Of a stretch of DNA of 64,000 bases, positions 45,788 through 54,856 are shown one piece after another (the stretch's first letter is position 1; each line of letters opens with the position of its first letter). The DNA comes from an uncultured Rhodobacter sp. (lineage in GTDB: Bacteria; Pseudomonadota; Alphaproteobacteria; Rhodobacterales; Rhodobacteraceae). Location of the stretch: NCBI GenBank assembly GCA_945952585.1, contig CAMFII010000007.1:62001-126000 (forward strand). The letters are read 5' to 3'. Position numbers and translations under genes: made by a program. The notes beneath the pieces are model-generated. The model made no database searches and was not told the DNA's origin. It saw nothing but the letters and a program-made list of their open reading frames with translations.

Positions 45788-46457
45788 GCCGATGCTGACC
45801 CTCGACGAGATCGAGAAGACCTACAACAAGGGCCGTCCCGGCGAGGTGCAGGTGCTGCGCGGTGCCAACCTGACGGTCGCCCCCGGAGAGGTCGTGGCAC
45901 TGGTCGCCCCCTCGGGCGCGGGCAAGTCGACGCTCCTGCATATCGCCGGGCTCCTCGACACCGCCGATGCGGGGCGGGTGCTTCTGGCCGGACGCGGGGT
46001 CGACGGGCTGTCGGACCGGGCGCGCACCGAAGTCAGGCGCGGCGAGGTCGGGTTCATCTACCAGTTCCATCACCTGCTGCCCGAGTTCACCGCGCTGGAG
46101 AACATCGTGATCCCGCAGATGGCCAATGGCGTCGGCAAGGCGGCGGCCGAGGCGAGGGCCAGCGACCTGCTGGCGCGGGTCGGGATCGCCGCCCGGGCCG
46201 AGCACCGCCCCGCGGCCCTGTCGGGGGGCGAGCAGCAGCGTGTCGCCTTCTGCCGGGCGCTGGCAAACGGGCCGAAGCTGTTGCTCGCGGACGAGCCGAC
46301 CGGGAACCTTGATCCCGAAACCTCGGACCATGTCTTTGCCGTGCTGATGGAGGTTGTGCGCGAGACCGGGCTTTCCGCCCTGATCGCCACGCATAACCTG
46401 GCGCTGGCGGCGCGGATGGACCGGGTCGTGCGGCTTGACGGCGGACGCATCGCCTGA
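45780..46457 (+). CDS. lolD: Lipoprotein-releasing ABC transporter ATPase
   Basis: This 225-residue ATPase has Walker A APSGAGKST, signature LSGGEQQR, and Walker B LLLADEPTGNLD. Length and context match LolD. It overlaps the permease gene by 8 bases, so the two are translationally coupled. It powers lipoprotein release to the LolA carrier at the inner membrane. A MacB-type efflux ATPase is a less likely alternative. Confidence 0.93.
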   Translation: MSEPMLTLDEIEKTYNKGRPGEVQVLRGANLTVAPGEVVALVAPSGAGKSTLLHIAGLLDTADAGRVLLAGRGVDGLSDRARTEVRRGEVGFIYQFHHLLPEFTALENIVIPQMANGVGKAAAEARASDLLARVGIAARAEHRPAALSGGEQQRVAFCRALANGPKLLLADEPTGNLDPETSDHVFAVLMEVVRETGLSALIATHNLALAARMDRVVRLDGGRIA

Positions 46458-46520
46458 GCGATTGCACCGCGCGGGCCTGCATGGTTCTATGCCCGAAAAC
46501 CGACCCCGGAGAGCCCTTCC

Positions 46521-46943
46521 ATGCAGTCGCTGCGCCCCGCAACCGTCCTCTTGCCACTCGCCTTTGCCGGCCTTCTGGCCGCCTGCCTTCCGGCGACGCA
46601 GGAACCGGCCGGCTTCCCGACCGGGGCCGAGGATTTCGCCAGCTATTGTGCCGGATGCCACGGCGAGAATGGCAAGGGCGACGGCCCCGCGGCGGCGAGC
46701 CTGCCCAAGAAGCCGGCCAACCTGACGGTTCTGGCGGCAAAGAATGGCGGCACCTTCCCGATGACGCGGGTCATGGCCCATATCTGGGGCTATGCGCAGG
46801 AGAACGGCCGGGTGATGCCGAAATTCGCGCCTCTGCTTGACGGCAACATGGTGCTGTTCGATTCCGGCGACGGCATCCAGACGCCGACTCCGGTGCGGCT
46901 GGTGCAACTCGGCGAATATGTGAAAAGCCTGCAGGGCAGCTGA
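46521..46943 (+). CDS. Lipid-anchored cytochrome c
   Basis: This 140-residue protein has a lipoprotein signal ending LLAAC (Cys22) and a single haem motif CAGCH (43-47), then the class I cytochrome c fold with RVMPKF supplying the likely axial Met. It is predicted to be a periplasm-facing membrane-anchored electron carrier. It follows lolD by about 60 bases; its electron partners are unknown. Confidence 0.88.
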   Translation: MQSLRPATVLLPLAFAGLLAACLPATQEPAGFPTGAEDFASYCAGCHGENGKGDGPAAASLPKKPANLTVLAAKNGGTFPMTRVMAHIWGYAQENGRVMPKFAPLLDGNMVLFDSGDGIQTPTPVRLVQLGEYVKSLQGS

Positions 46944-46952
46944 TCCGCCCGG

Positions 46953-47459
46953 TCATAGGCCAAGGCGCTGCGCGATCTCGCGGGCAATCTCGTCCGTGGG
47001 CTGATCGATCGAAACGGTCAGGGCGCCGGGTTCGCCTTCGGGCGCCTCCAGAGCCGCGAACTGGCTGTCGAGCAATGTCGCCGGCATGAAGTGCCCGCTT
47101 CGCGCCACCATCCGGCTTCCGATAAGGTCGCGTGAACCGGAAAGGTGGACAAAGGTGACCGGCCCGTCCGCCCCGGCGCGCAGGCGGTCGCGGTAGATCC
47201 GCTTCAGGGCTGAACATCCAATCGCGACCGGCGCGTCGGTCGCGAGCCTCTCGGCCACCCGGTCGAGCCAGGGCCAGCGGTCTTCGTCCGTCAGGGGGAT
47301 GCCGGCGGCCATCCTGGCGACATTCGCGGCCGGGTGCAGGTCATCGCCATCGAGATAGGGCAGGCCCGTCAGGCGTTGCAACGCCTCGCCGACGCTGGAC
47401 TTGCCGCAACCCGACACGCCCATCAGCACGATCCGGAGGGGGGCAGGGGGCGTGCTCAT
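46953..47459 (-). CDS. Gluconokinase
   Basis: This 168-residue P-loop kinase has Walker A GVSGCGKS (13-20), DGDDLHP for sugar binding and a CSALKRIYRD segment, all typical of GntK-type gluconokinases. It phosphorylates gluconate to 6-phosphogluconate. Its ATG overlaps the stop of the upstream dehydrogenase by four bases, so the two enzymes form a gluconate module. Confidence 0.92.
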   Translation of the reverse strand: MSTPPAPLRIVLMGVSGCGKSSVGEALQRLTGLPYLDGDDLHPAANVARMAAGIPLTDEDRWPWLDRVAERLATDAPVAIGCSALKRIYRDRLRAGADGPVTFVHLSGSRDLIGSRMVARSGHFMPATLLDSQFAALEAPEGEPGALTVSIDQPTDEIAREIAQRLGL

Positions 47460-48211
47460 AGCGAGGCCGTGATCCCGCCATCGACATAGATCATCTGCCC
47501 GTTGACGAACGAGGACGCGTCTGAGGCCAGGAAGATCGCCGCGCCGACCAGTTCCTCGACCCGGCCCCAACGCCCGGCCGGGGTGCGGCGTTCCAGCCAG
47601 GCGCTGAAATCCGGGTCGCTTGTCAGGGCGGCATTCAGTTCGGTCTCGAAATAGCCCGGGGCAATGCCGTTGCACTGCAGGCCGTGCCGCGCCCAATCCG
47701 TCGCCATGCCCTTGGTCAGGTTGGCGACCGCGCCCTTGGTGGCCGTGTAGGGGGCGATCGAGGGACGGGCGAGCGCGGACTGGACGCTGCCGATATTGAT
47801 GATCTTGCCGCGTCCTCGGCGGATCATGTGCCGGGCGACAGCCTGTCCGACATGGAAGACCGAGGCGATGTTGGTCTGCATCAGTCGTTCGAACGCCTCG
47901 GCCGGAAACTCTTCCAGCGGCGCGCGGTGCTGGATGCCTGCGTTGTTCACCAGAATCTCGATCGGCCCGGTTTCGGCCTCGAACCGGTCGATTGCGGCGC
48001 GCGCTGCCTCGTGGTCGGTCACGTCGAAGACGAGCGCCCCTGCCATGCCGGTTTCCCGAACGGTCGACGCGACCCGGTCAGGATCGCGCCCGTTCAGGAG
48101 GACAGCCGCGCCTGCACTGGCCAGACCGCAGGCAAGGGCTAGGCCGATGCCCCGGGTCGATCCGGTGACAAGCGCGCGCCGCCCGGTCAGGTCGAATAGC
48201 TTGTGTGTCAT
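47456..48211 (-). CDS. Gluconate 5-dehydrogenase-type SDR
   Basis: This 251-residue short-chain dehydrogenase has the cofactor loop TGSTRGIG, NNAG, Ser (IGSVQS) and YTATK catalytic residues. The sequence and the coupled gluconokinase favour gluconate 5-dehydrogenase (interconversion of gluconate and 5-keto-gluconate). I chose the ATG at 48211 because the extension has no family features. It is divergent from the hypothetical secreted gene. Confidence 0.85.
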   Translation of the reverse strand: MTHKLFDLTGRRALVTGSTRGIGLALACGLASAGAAVLLNGRDPDRVASTVRETGMAGALVFDVTDHEAARAAIDRFEAETGPIEILVNNAGIQHRAPLEEFPAEAFERLMQTNIASVFHVGQAVARHMIRRGRGKIINIGSVQSALARPSIAPYTATKGAVANLTKGMATDWARHGLQCNGIAPGYFETELNAALTSDPDFSAWLERRTPAGRWGRVEELVGAAIFLASDASSFVNGQMIYVDGGITASL

Positions 48212-48354
48212 ACTGTCTCCTGTCCCTCCGGTTTGGTCCGGCAGGGCCCGGCGGGTCAAGGGCCCACGACCGGAACGACGCCGCACGGATTTTGCGGACA
48301 GGACCGGTGCGCCTGCGCTAGCAAGGGGGCAACCGGTCCCTTTCGGAGAGAACC

Positions 48355-49554
48355 ATGCCCGTCCGCCTGCTGCCGCTCGCCCTTGTCCTTTGCCTTGCCG
48401 CGGCACCGATCTGCGCGCAGGACTTCGAACAGCCGCCGGATACGCCGGTTACGCAGGTGCTGGGGAGCGCGGCGACGGGAGCGAACTACGCGGTTGCCGA
48501 TCCCGTCTACAGCGACGGGCTGATGCACAACTACACGGTTCAGACCGGTTACGGCACGTTCCAGATCTCGGGCGATGCGATGATGCGCGAGCGGCTGCGC
48601 GAGATGGGGGCGCTGGCGACGCTGGAGTCGATGTCGAAAAGCGATGTCTTCCTGAAATCGCTCGGCCAGACCGCTCAGGCGCCGATCACCTTCGGCAAGA
48701 ACCTCGTCAACGATCCGGACGCAACGATGAAACGGGCGGCGTCCGGCGTGTCGCGGATGTTTGACAGGGTCGGAACCGGGATCAAGAACCGCAAGTCCAG
48801 CCGTGACAGCGCCGTGGGCAGCGTGCTTGGCGTGGATGCGGCGCGGCGTCAGATCGCGGTGCAGTTGGGCATCGATCCCTATACCGATTTCGCCCCGCTG
48901 GCGCAGGCGCTCAACGACATTGCCACGGCCTCGGCGATGGGGGGGCTGTCGATGAAGGCACTGACCATGGTGATCCCCGGCGGCATCGGCGTTGCCGTGG
49001 GGTCGGGCGCGACCGTCGAGTCGATCACCTCGGCACTGGCCGAAAAGACTTCGGCCGAGATCGTCGACATGGTCTCTGCCCGGCTGGCGGCGCTCGGCGT
49101 GCCCGCGGATGTCGCCGCGCGGCTGATCCAGAACCGGGTCTATACGCCCGCCGACTTGCTGGTCATGGCCGAGGCGCTGACCACGCTGAACGCCAAGGGG
49201 ACCGCGATCTTCGTCAGCCGCGCCGCAGATGCCGCGACTCGCGACGAGGCGGTATTCCAGCGGGTGCGGGCGCGCGTCCTTGCCGAACAGGGGCAGGCGC
49301 TTGGCATCCGGTCTTTCGAGGATGTGGGTGGCTTCCCCCTGAACCGGCTCGCCGATGGCCGCATTCTGGCGCTGTTCCCGTTCGACGAGGTCGCCTGGAC
49401 CGCGAGTATCGGCACGACCTTCGAACAGGTCGTCGCGGCGCTTCCCCCGGGGGCCGGGGCGCCCCTGCTTGTGGTGACCGGCCACCTGACCGATCTGGCG
49501 CAGTCCCGGATCGCGGCGGCCGGATGGACAGTGCAGACGGTGCCCTTGCCCTGA
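48355..49554 (+). CDS. Exported protein of unknown function, 399 residues
   Basis: This protein has a clear signal peptide (APICAQ, cleavage near residue 22). The remainder is predicted mixed helical, with an amphipathic central section around residues 190-230 (AMGGLSMKALTMVIPGG) but no convincing membrane protein topology. I recognise no domain. The C-terminal 60 residues (FPFDEVAWTASIGTT and LLVVTGHLTDLAQSR) look like a Rossmann-like or small alpha/beta domain, which is only suggestive. It is probably monocistronic. Confidence 0.8.
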   Translation: MPVRLLPLALVLCLAAAPICAQDFEQPPDTPVTQVLGSAATGANYAVADPVYSDGLMHNYTVQTGYGTFQISGDAMMRERLREMGALATLESMSKSDVFLKSLGQTAQAPITFGKNLVNDPDATMKRAASGVSRMFDRVGTGIKNRKSSRDSAVGSVLGVDAARRQIAVQLGIDPYTDFAPLAQALNDIATASAMGGLSMKALTMVIPGGIGVAVGSGATVESITSALAEKTSAEIVDMVSARLAALGVPADVAARLIQNRVYTPADLLVMAEALTTLNAKGTAIFVSRAADAATRDEAVFQRVRARVLAEQGQALGIRSFEDVGGFPLNRLADGRILALFPFDEVAWTASIGTTFEQVVAALPPGAGAPLLVVTGHLTDLAQSRIAAAGWTVQTVPLP

Positions 49555-49564
49555 CCTTTGGCGC

Positions 49565-50395
49565 TCAGGGCGCGACAAGCGCCCAGATGAAGCGGGCGCA
49601 GGTGAAGGCGAGGAACAGGCCGAACAGCACCTCGAGCCGGCGCTTGGGCATGGTATGGGCCATGGCCACCCCAAAGCGGGCCGTCAGCACCGAGGCCGGA
49701 ACCAGCAGCACGAAGGCCAGAAGCGAGACAAAGCCGAGCGAGAACGGCGGCAACCCCGCTTTGCCCCAGCCGGCAAGGACATAGCCGATGGCGCCCGGGA
49801 TCGAGATCAGCACGCCCACCCCGGCCGAGGTTGCGACCGACTCGCGGATCGGCTTGCCGTAAAGCGTGAAGAGCAGGTTCGAGATCGCTCCGCCGCCGAT
49901 CCCCATCAGCGACGAGAAAAGGCCGACGAAGAAGCCCATGATCTTGCGGACGAGCCCGCCCGGCAGGCTGTCCCCCAGGCGCCAGCTGTCGCGGCCGAAC
50001 AGGAGCTTGACCGAATTCGTGCCGGCGACCCCGATGAAGACCAGCTTGAACACCCAGGGCGGGGCATAGCGGGCGATCACCGAGCCAAGGATCACGCCGG
50101 TGAGCACCGGAACGATCCAGCTTTTCAGGATCGCCACGTCGACCGCGCCGCGCTTGAAATGGCCGCGCGCCGACTGGATCGAGGTGGGGATGATGATCGC
50201 GAGCGAGGTGCCGACGGCAAGCGGCATCCGCACCGTGTCGGGGACGTGGATCAGCCCGAAGACCTCGTAGAGCACCGGCACGACGATGGCGCCGCCGCCG
50301 ACGCCGAAGAGGCCGGCAAGGATGCCTGTCACCCCGCCGGCGACGAAAAGCAGCCCGGCGATGACAAGGATCGTCTGAAGGTCAAGTCCGCCCAT
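49565..50395 (-). CDS. TauE/SafE-family sulfite/organosulfonate exporter
   Basis: This 276-residue membrane protein has eight or so hydrophobic segments and the paired family motifs GLFGVGGGAIVVP near the N-terminus and SLMGIGGGAISN in the second half. I chose the ATG at 50395 because AGGCGG lies upstream. The family exports sulfite, sulfoacetate or related anions. It lies downstream of the dimethylglycine-dehydrogenase-like gene, separated by two perfect palindromes, so its transcription is probably separate. Confidence 0.87.
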   Translation of the reverse strand: MGGLDLQTILVIAGLLFVAGGVTGILAGLFGVGGGAIVVPVLYEVFGLIHVPDTVRMPLAVGTSLAIIIPTSIQSARGHFKRGAVDVAILKSWIVPVLTGVILGSVIARYAPPWVFKLVFIGVAGTNSVKLLFGRDSWRLGDSLPGGLVRKIMGFFVGLFSSLMGIGGGAISNLLFTLYGKPIRESVATSAGVGVLISIPGAIGYVLAGWGKAGLPPFSLGFVSLLAFVLLVPASVLTARFGVAMAHTMPKRRLEVLFGLFLAFTCARFIWALVAP

Positions 50396-50445
50396 GGTTC
50401 CGCCTCTGCCCGTTTCCCGCTGGATAGCGGGCGGGGGCGGGAACC

Positions 50446-50490
50446 GCAAATTCCTTCGAAGGAATTTGCTAAAAGCCTTGGAAGGCTTTT
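50446..50490. terminator. Two adjacent palindromes downstream of the dehydrogenase
   Basis: A 24-base perfect palindrome runs from 50446 to 50469 (arm GCAAATTCCTTC). A second hairpin at 50471-50490 has arms AAAAGCCTT and AAGGCTTTT around GG. Both are AT-rich compared with the flanks. They follow the stop codon (50499) of the minus-strand dehydrogenase; the second ends in CTTTT on that strand, fitting a terminator. They also precede the TauE gene. Confidence 0.7.
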
Positions 50491-50498
50491 GGGGCCGC

Positions 50499-52949
50499 TC
50501 AGATTTTCACCCGCTGCATCTTCGGATCATAGAACGGCTCCAGCGACACGCGCGCCTTGACCCGTTCCGAGGCGACTTCCAGTTCGTAGTCGCCAGTCAG
50601 CACGAAGTCCTCGGTCACGCCGTCTTTCTGGCGGACGAAACCATACCCGACTGGGAGCCCAAGCGTGTGGCCGAAGCCGCCAGAGGACAGCCAGCCGACC
50701 CGCTCGCCGTTGCGATAGATCGTCTCGCGGCCGAGAAGGATCACCGCAGGGTCATCGACGATGAAGCCCGCCAGCCGCTTCTTCACCCCTCCGTTCACCT
50801 GCGCCTCGATGGCCGCGCGGCCGGTGAAGGGCAGGCCGGATTTCAGCTTGCAGGCCCAGGTCAGCCCCGCCTCGACCGGCGTGTGGTCCGGGCCGATATC
50901 GGCACCCCAGGCGCGGTAGCCCTTTTCCAGCCGCAGTGTTTCAATGGCACGGTATCCTGCGTTCCGAAGCCCATGCTCCGCTCCGGCGGCGGTCAGCGCC
51001 TCATAGACCGTGATGGCGAATTCGGTCGGGATGTGAAGCTCCCATCCCAGTTCGCCCACATAGGTCACCCGCAGCGCCAGAACCGGACAGCCGGCGATGC
51101 CGATGGTCCGTGCCGTGCCGAAGGGGAAGGCCGCGTTCGAGACGTCATCCTCGCTGACCGCTGACAGGATGTCGCGCGCCTTCGGCCCCATAAGCGACAG
51201 GACGGCGCCGCCCGAGGTGATGTCGGTCAGGGTTGCGCGGGCGCCGTCCGACAGGTTGCGGTTGATCCAGTTGAAGTCATGCGTCGCAAATCCGGTGCCG
51301 GTGACGATGTAGAAGCGATCCTCGGCGGTCCGGGCGACGGTCACGTCGCATTCGATCCCGCCTTTTTCGTTCAGCATCTGGGTGTAGATCAGGCTGCCGA
51401 CGGGCCGGTCGACGTTGTTCGCGGCGATCCCGTTCAGTTCCGCCACCGCGTCCGGCCCTTTGAGTTCAAACTTTGCGAAGCTCGTCTGGTCGATCAGCAC
51501 CGCGGCCTCGCGGCAGGCGTGGTGCTCGCGGGCCACCGCGTCGAACCAGCCCGGGCGCTGGTAGGAATAGCGGTCGACCGGCTCTTCCCCCGCGGCGAGG
51601 TCGGCGAACCAGTTCGGGCGTTCCCAGCCAAGCTTCTCGCCGAAGCAGGCCCCGGCGGCCTTCAAATGGGCGTAGAGCGGCGAGCGGCGCATCGGGCGGC
51701 CGGATTTGTATTCCTCGGAGGGCCAGGCGATGGTGTAGTGCTTGCCATAGGCCTCCATCGTCCGGGTGCGGACCCAGGAGGTCTCGCGATGCACCGGGCC
51801 GAAGCGGCGGATGTCCACCGGCCAGAGGTCAAAGGGCGGCGCGCCCGCCGCCACCCATTCCGCCAGCGCCATCCCCGCCCCGCCGCCCGATGCGATGCCG
51901 AAGGCGTTGAAACCGGCGCCGACGAACAGGTTCCGCAGCTCTGGCGCCTCGCCGAGGATGAAGTTCCCGTCGGGCGTGAAGCTCTCTGGCCCGTTCAGGA
52001 GCTGCTTGATACCGGCATCGGCGAGCTTGGGCACCCGGCCGATGGCCAGATCCATGAATTGTTCGAAATGGTCAAAATCCGGGGTCAAAGTCTCGAAGTG
52101 GAAGCCCTCCGGTATTCCATTTTGTGCCCATGGCTTCGGGTTCGGCTCGTAGCCGCCCATGACCAGACCGCCGACTTCCTCTTTCCAGTAGGTCAGCCGG
52201 TCGGGGTCGCGCAGCGTCGGCAGGCCCGGGGTCACACCCTCGATCCGCTCGGTGATCATGTACTGGTGCTCGACCGAGACGAGGGGGACGTTCACACCCA
52301 CTGTCGCGGCCAGCGACCGGGTCCACTGCCCGGCGCAAAGCACGACCTTCTCGCATTCGATCGTTCCGCCCGCCGTCTCGACGCCCCTGATCCGGCCGTT
52401 CTCGACGAGGATGCGCGTCACTGGCGTATCCTCGAAGATCGAGACGCCCTTCATCCGCGCCCCCTTGGCGAGGCTCTGGGTGATGTCCGAGGGGTTCGCC
52501 TGCCCGTCGGTCGGGAGGAAGGCCGCGCCAACGAGGTCATCGACGTTCATCAGCGGCCAAAGCTCCTGCGCTTCCTTCGGCGTCAGCAGGTGCATCTCGA
52601 GGCCAAAGGAATGCGCGGTCGTCGCCTGCCGCTTCACTTCGGTCCAGCGTTCGGCATTGCAGGCGAGCCGAAGCCCGCCGTTGCGCTTCCACCCCGTCGC
52701 CAGACCCGTCTCCTCAGCCAGCCGGTCGTAGAGCGCGACCGAATAGCCCAGCAATTGCGTGATGTTGGCCGAGGTGCGGAGCTGTCCGACCAGACCGGCG
52801 GCATGGAAGGTGGTGCCCGAGGTCAGCTTCTTTCGTTCCAGCAGTACCGTGTCGGTCCAGCCCATCTGGCCAAGGTGATAGGCCGTGGAACAGCCGATGA
52901 TGCCACCGCCGATGATAACGACGCGGGCCGACGTGGGTAGGGAAGCCAT
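50499..52949 (-). CDS. Dimethylglycine/sarcosine dehydrogenase-like FAD/GcvT protein
   Basis: This 816-residue cytoplasmic protein has an N-terminal FAD domain (GGGIIGCSTAYHL, residues 14-26), a DAO domain, a middle FAO_M-type linker, and a C-terminal GcvT folate domain. This is the full architecture of dimethylglycine and sarcosine dehydrogenases, which oxidatively demethylate methylglycines. The ATG at 52949 removes a poor extension. It starts 7 bases after the stop of the choline-kinase-like gene. Which methylamine it uses is inferred only from context. Confidence 0.88.
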   Translation of the reverse strand: MASLPTSARVVIIGGGIIGCSTAYHLGQMGWTDTVLLERKKLTSGTTFHAAGLVGQLRTSANITQLLGYSVALYDRLAEETGLATGWKRNGGLRLACNAERWTEVKRQATTAHSFGLEMHLLTPKEAQELWPLMNVDDLVGAAFLPTDGQANPSDITQSLAKGARMKGVSIFEDTPVTRILVENGRIRGVETAGGTIECEKVVLCAGQWTRSLAATVGVNVPLVSVEHQYMITERIEGVTPGLPTLRDPDRLTYWKEEVGGLVMGGYEPNPKPWAQNGIPEGFHFETLTPDFDHFEQFMDLAIGRVPKLADAGIKQLLNGPESFTPDGNFILGEAPELRNLFVGAGFNAFGIASGGGAGMALAEWVAAGAPPFDLWPVDIRRFGPVHRETSWVRTRTMEAYGKHYTIAWPSEEYKSGRPMRRSPLYAHLKAAGACFGEKLGWERPNWFADLAAGEEPVDRYSYQRPGWFDAVAREHHACREAAVLIDQTSFAKFELKGPDAVAELNGIAANNVDRPVGSLIYTQMLNEKGGIECDVTVARTAEDRFYIVTGTGFATHDFNWINRNLSDGARATLTDITSGGAVLSLMGPKARDILSAVSEDDVSNAAFPFGTARTIGIAGCPVLALRVTYVGELGWELHIPTEFAITVYEALTAAGAEHGLRNAGYRAIETLRLEKGYRAWGADIGPDHTPVEAGLTWACKLKSGLPFTGRAAIEAQVNGGVKKRLAGFIVDDPAVILLGRETIYRNGERVGWLSSGGFGHTLGLPVGYGFVRQKDGVTEDFVLTGDYELEVASERVKARVSLEPFYDPKMQRVKI

Positions 52950-52956
52950 GATGTCC

Positions 52957-53823
52957 TCAGCTTTGCTCGAATTCGTCCAGCGCGGCGCGATAGGCGGCCA
53001 ACGCATTCGCCGTGTAGGCGGGGTAATCAACCGGCAGGTCGGAATGGGTTTCCTGCACCATCGACCACATCGCCTCGCGCAGCGCCGCCGCAGCCTTCAT
53101 CGCGCGGTAGCGCCGCCAGAGGTCGGCATCCGGCGCCTTGTCGAAATACTGCGCCAGCATCGCCTCTTCCTGCTCAAGGCTCAGGGCGTTGTTCGCGGCA
53201 AGACCGCCAAGGTCGAACAAAGGTGAGTTGAACCCCGCATAATCCCAGTCGATCAGCCAGAGCCGCTTGCCGTCGTCGATGAAATTGGCCGGCAGCAGGT
53301 CGTTATGGCCAAAGACGATATCGACCGGCCCCACCGCCGCTTCGAGCCGCGCGCAGGCGGCAAGGTAGCCGGCAAGGTCTAGTTCGTGCCGGCTGTAGCG
53401 CAGCGTTCCGGCATAGTCGCGGATGACATGGAACACCCAGAAGGACAGGATCGGCCCGCGGATATAGTTGGGAATGTCCCGATGCGCGCGGGCGACCAGA
53501 TCGACGACCCTTGTCAGCATCCCCTCGGCGCGCACATCCTCGGCCGTCAGGGTCTTGCCCTCAACCCAGTCGATCACGAGGATGCCGGTCTCGGCATGGA
53601 CGACCGCCGGGGAAATGCCAGCGGCATGGGCGGCGCGGCTTGCGGCAAGTTCGTTGAACCGCATGATCTGATGGACACCGATATCGGCGCCGACCCGGAC
53701 GACATAGGTGCCTTCGTCGTCCTTCACGCGGAAATTCAGGTTGGTGATACCGCCTCCGAGCGGCTCGGCGATGATACGGCCGCGCCAGATCGGCAGGTCG
53801 CGAATTCGGTCGAGTGCGTCCAT
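52957..53823 (-). CDS. Choline/ethanolamine-kinase-like phosphotransferase
   Basis: This 288-residue APH/choline-kinase superfamily protein has the Brenner motif HNDLLPANFI (catalytic Asp) and IDWDYAGFN (metal Asp), typical of choline/ethanolamine kinases. I chose the ATG at 53823 (MDALDRIRD); the open frame upstream covers other genes. It is the first gene of a pair with the dehydrogenase-like gene. It may phosphorylate choline or another alcohol; methylthioribose or fructosamine kinases are less likely alternatives. Confidence 0.85.
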   Translation of the reverse strand: MDALDRIRDLPIWRGRIIAEPLGGGITNLNFRVKDDEGTYVVRVGADIGVHQIMRFNELAASRAAHAAGISPAVVHAETGILVIDWVEGKTLTAEDVRAEGMLTRVVDLVARAHRDIPNYIRGPILSFWVFHVIRDYAGTLRYSRHELDLAGYLAACARLEAAVGPVDIVFGHNDLLPANFIDDGKRLWLIDWDYAGFNSPLFDLGGLAANNALSLEQEEAMLAQYFDKAPDADLWRRYRAMKAAAALREAMWSMVQETHSDLPVDYPAYTANALAAYRAALDEFEQS

Positions 53824-53973
53824 GGTCTTCCTTGTGGCGCGATGGCGCCGGACGGCGGCAGGCTGCGCGGGAAGGGCGGGGATTGTCAAATCCGTTCCGT
53901 CGTCGTCGTTGCCAAGGGCGCGATTCTGGGCAAGACCTTTCGCCGCATCCCTCTTTGACCCCGGAAATCCCAG

Positions 53974-54753
53974 ATGACCCAGCCCGATCCCGCGCCCTTT
54001 GCCGTCGCTTTGCGCGACATCCTTCTGGCCGCGCGCGAGGTGCCGCTCGGCTTCTTCCGCCAGAAGCTGGATGTCGAGGCCAAGGCCGACCAGAGCCCTG
54101 TCACTCGCGCCGACCGCCAGACCGAGGAACGCATCCGCGCCGAGATCGCGGCGCGCTTTCCGGATCACGGGATCTATGGCGAGGAATTCGGTGGCGCGCG
54201 CGAGGCCGAATTCCTCTGGGTCATCGACCCTATCGACGGCACCAAGAGCTTCATCTCGGGGCAGCCGCTTTGGGGGATGCTGCTGGGTCTGTTGCACGAC
54301 GGCAAGCCGCTGGTGGGTGGCATCCAGGCGCCCGCCCAGGGCGAGGTGGCCTGGGGAGGTCCGGGTATCGGGGCTTTCTTGAATGGTCGCCCGATAAAGG
54401 TACGCGATGCCGCTCCGGCCGAGGCGTTCGTCTGCGTCAACGAGTTGCGGCGAATCCTCGCGGGCGACCGGGCGACGGCGCTGGCGCTGATGGATGCGGC
54501 GCGCATCGTGCGCGAGACGGCGGATTGCTATTCCTATCTGCAACTCGCTGCCGGCTGGGTCGATGGCGTGGTGGACTATGGCCTGGAACCCTATGATTTT
54601 CTTCCGGTTCTTCCGCTGGTCGAGGCCGCGGGCGGCGTGATGACCGACTGGGACGGCAGGCCGCTCGGCTTCGGGTCCGATGGCCGTGTCGTGGCGGGAA
54701 GTCCCGCCGTCCATGCCCACCTGCTGAAGGTCATCGCCGCCGCGCGCGGCTGA
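53974..54753 (+). CDS. Inositol-monophosphatase-family phosphatase
   Basis: This 259-residue enzyme has the metal-binding motifs GEEFG (Glu) and DPIDGTKSF (Asp, Asp), and a C-terminal motif around EPYDFLPVLPLVEAAGG. It belongs to the family of inositol monophosphatase, CysQ, and HisN (histidinol phosphatase). The family hydrolyses small phosphomonoesters with Mg2+. It is divergent from the choline-kinase-like gene and upstream of the Pho box. Either HisN or a head-group phosphatase is possible here. Confidence 0.85.
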   Translation: MTQPDPAPFAVALRDILLAAREVPLGFFRQKLDVEAKADQSPVTRADRQTEERIRAEIAARFPDHGIYGEEFGGAREAEFLWVIDPIDGTKSFISGQPLWGMLLGLLHDGKPLVGGIQAPAQGEVAWGGPGIGAFLNGRPIKVRDAAPAEAFVCVNELRRILAGDRATALALMDAARIVRETADCYSYLQLAAGWVDGVVDYGLEPYDFLPVLPLVEAAGGVMTDWDGRPLGFGSDGRVVAGSPAVHAHLLKVIAAARG

Positions 54754-54778
54754 CCAAACGGTCAACTTTCACTCCGCA

Positions 54779-54796
54779 CTGTCACGGAACTGTCGT
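54779..54796 (+). promoter_or_regulatory. Pho box (PhoB-binding motif) before the ABC importer
   Basis: The sequence CTGTCACGGAACTGTCGT has two direct CTGTC-type heptamers spaced by 4 bases, matching the CTGTCAT-N4-CTGTCAT pattern with two differences. It ends about 10 bases before a CCTAGA that could be a -10 element, the expected geometry for PhoB activation. It lies 61 bases upstream of the binding-protein ATG. Confidence 0.7.
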
Positions 54797-54856
54797 GGGA
54801 GCGGGCCTAGAAGGGCGCGACTCGAACGTCAGACAGACTCAAACGGAGTGAACGAC

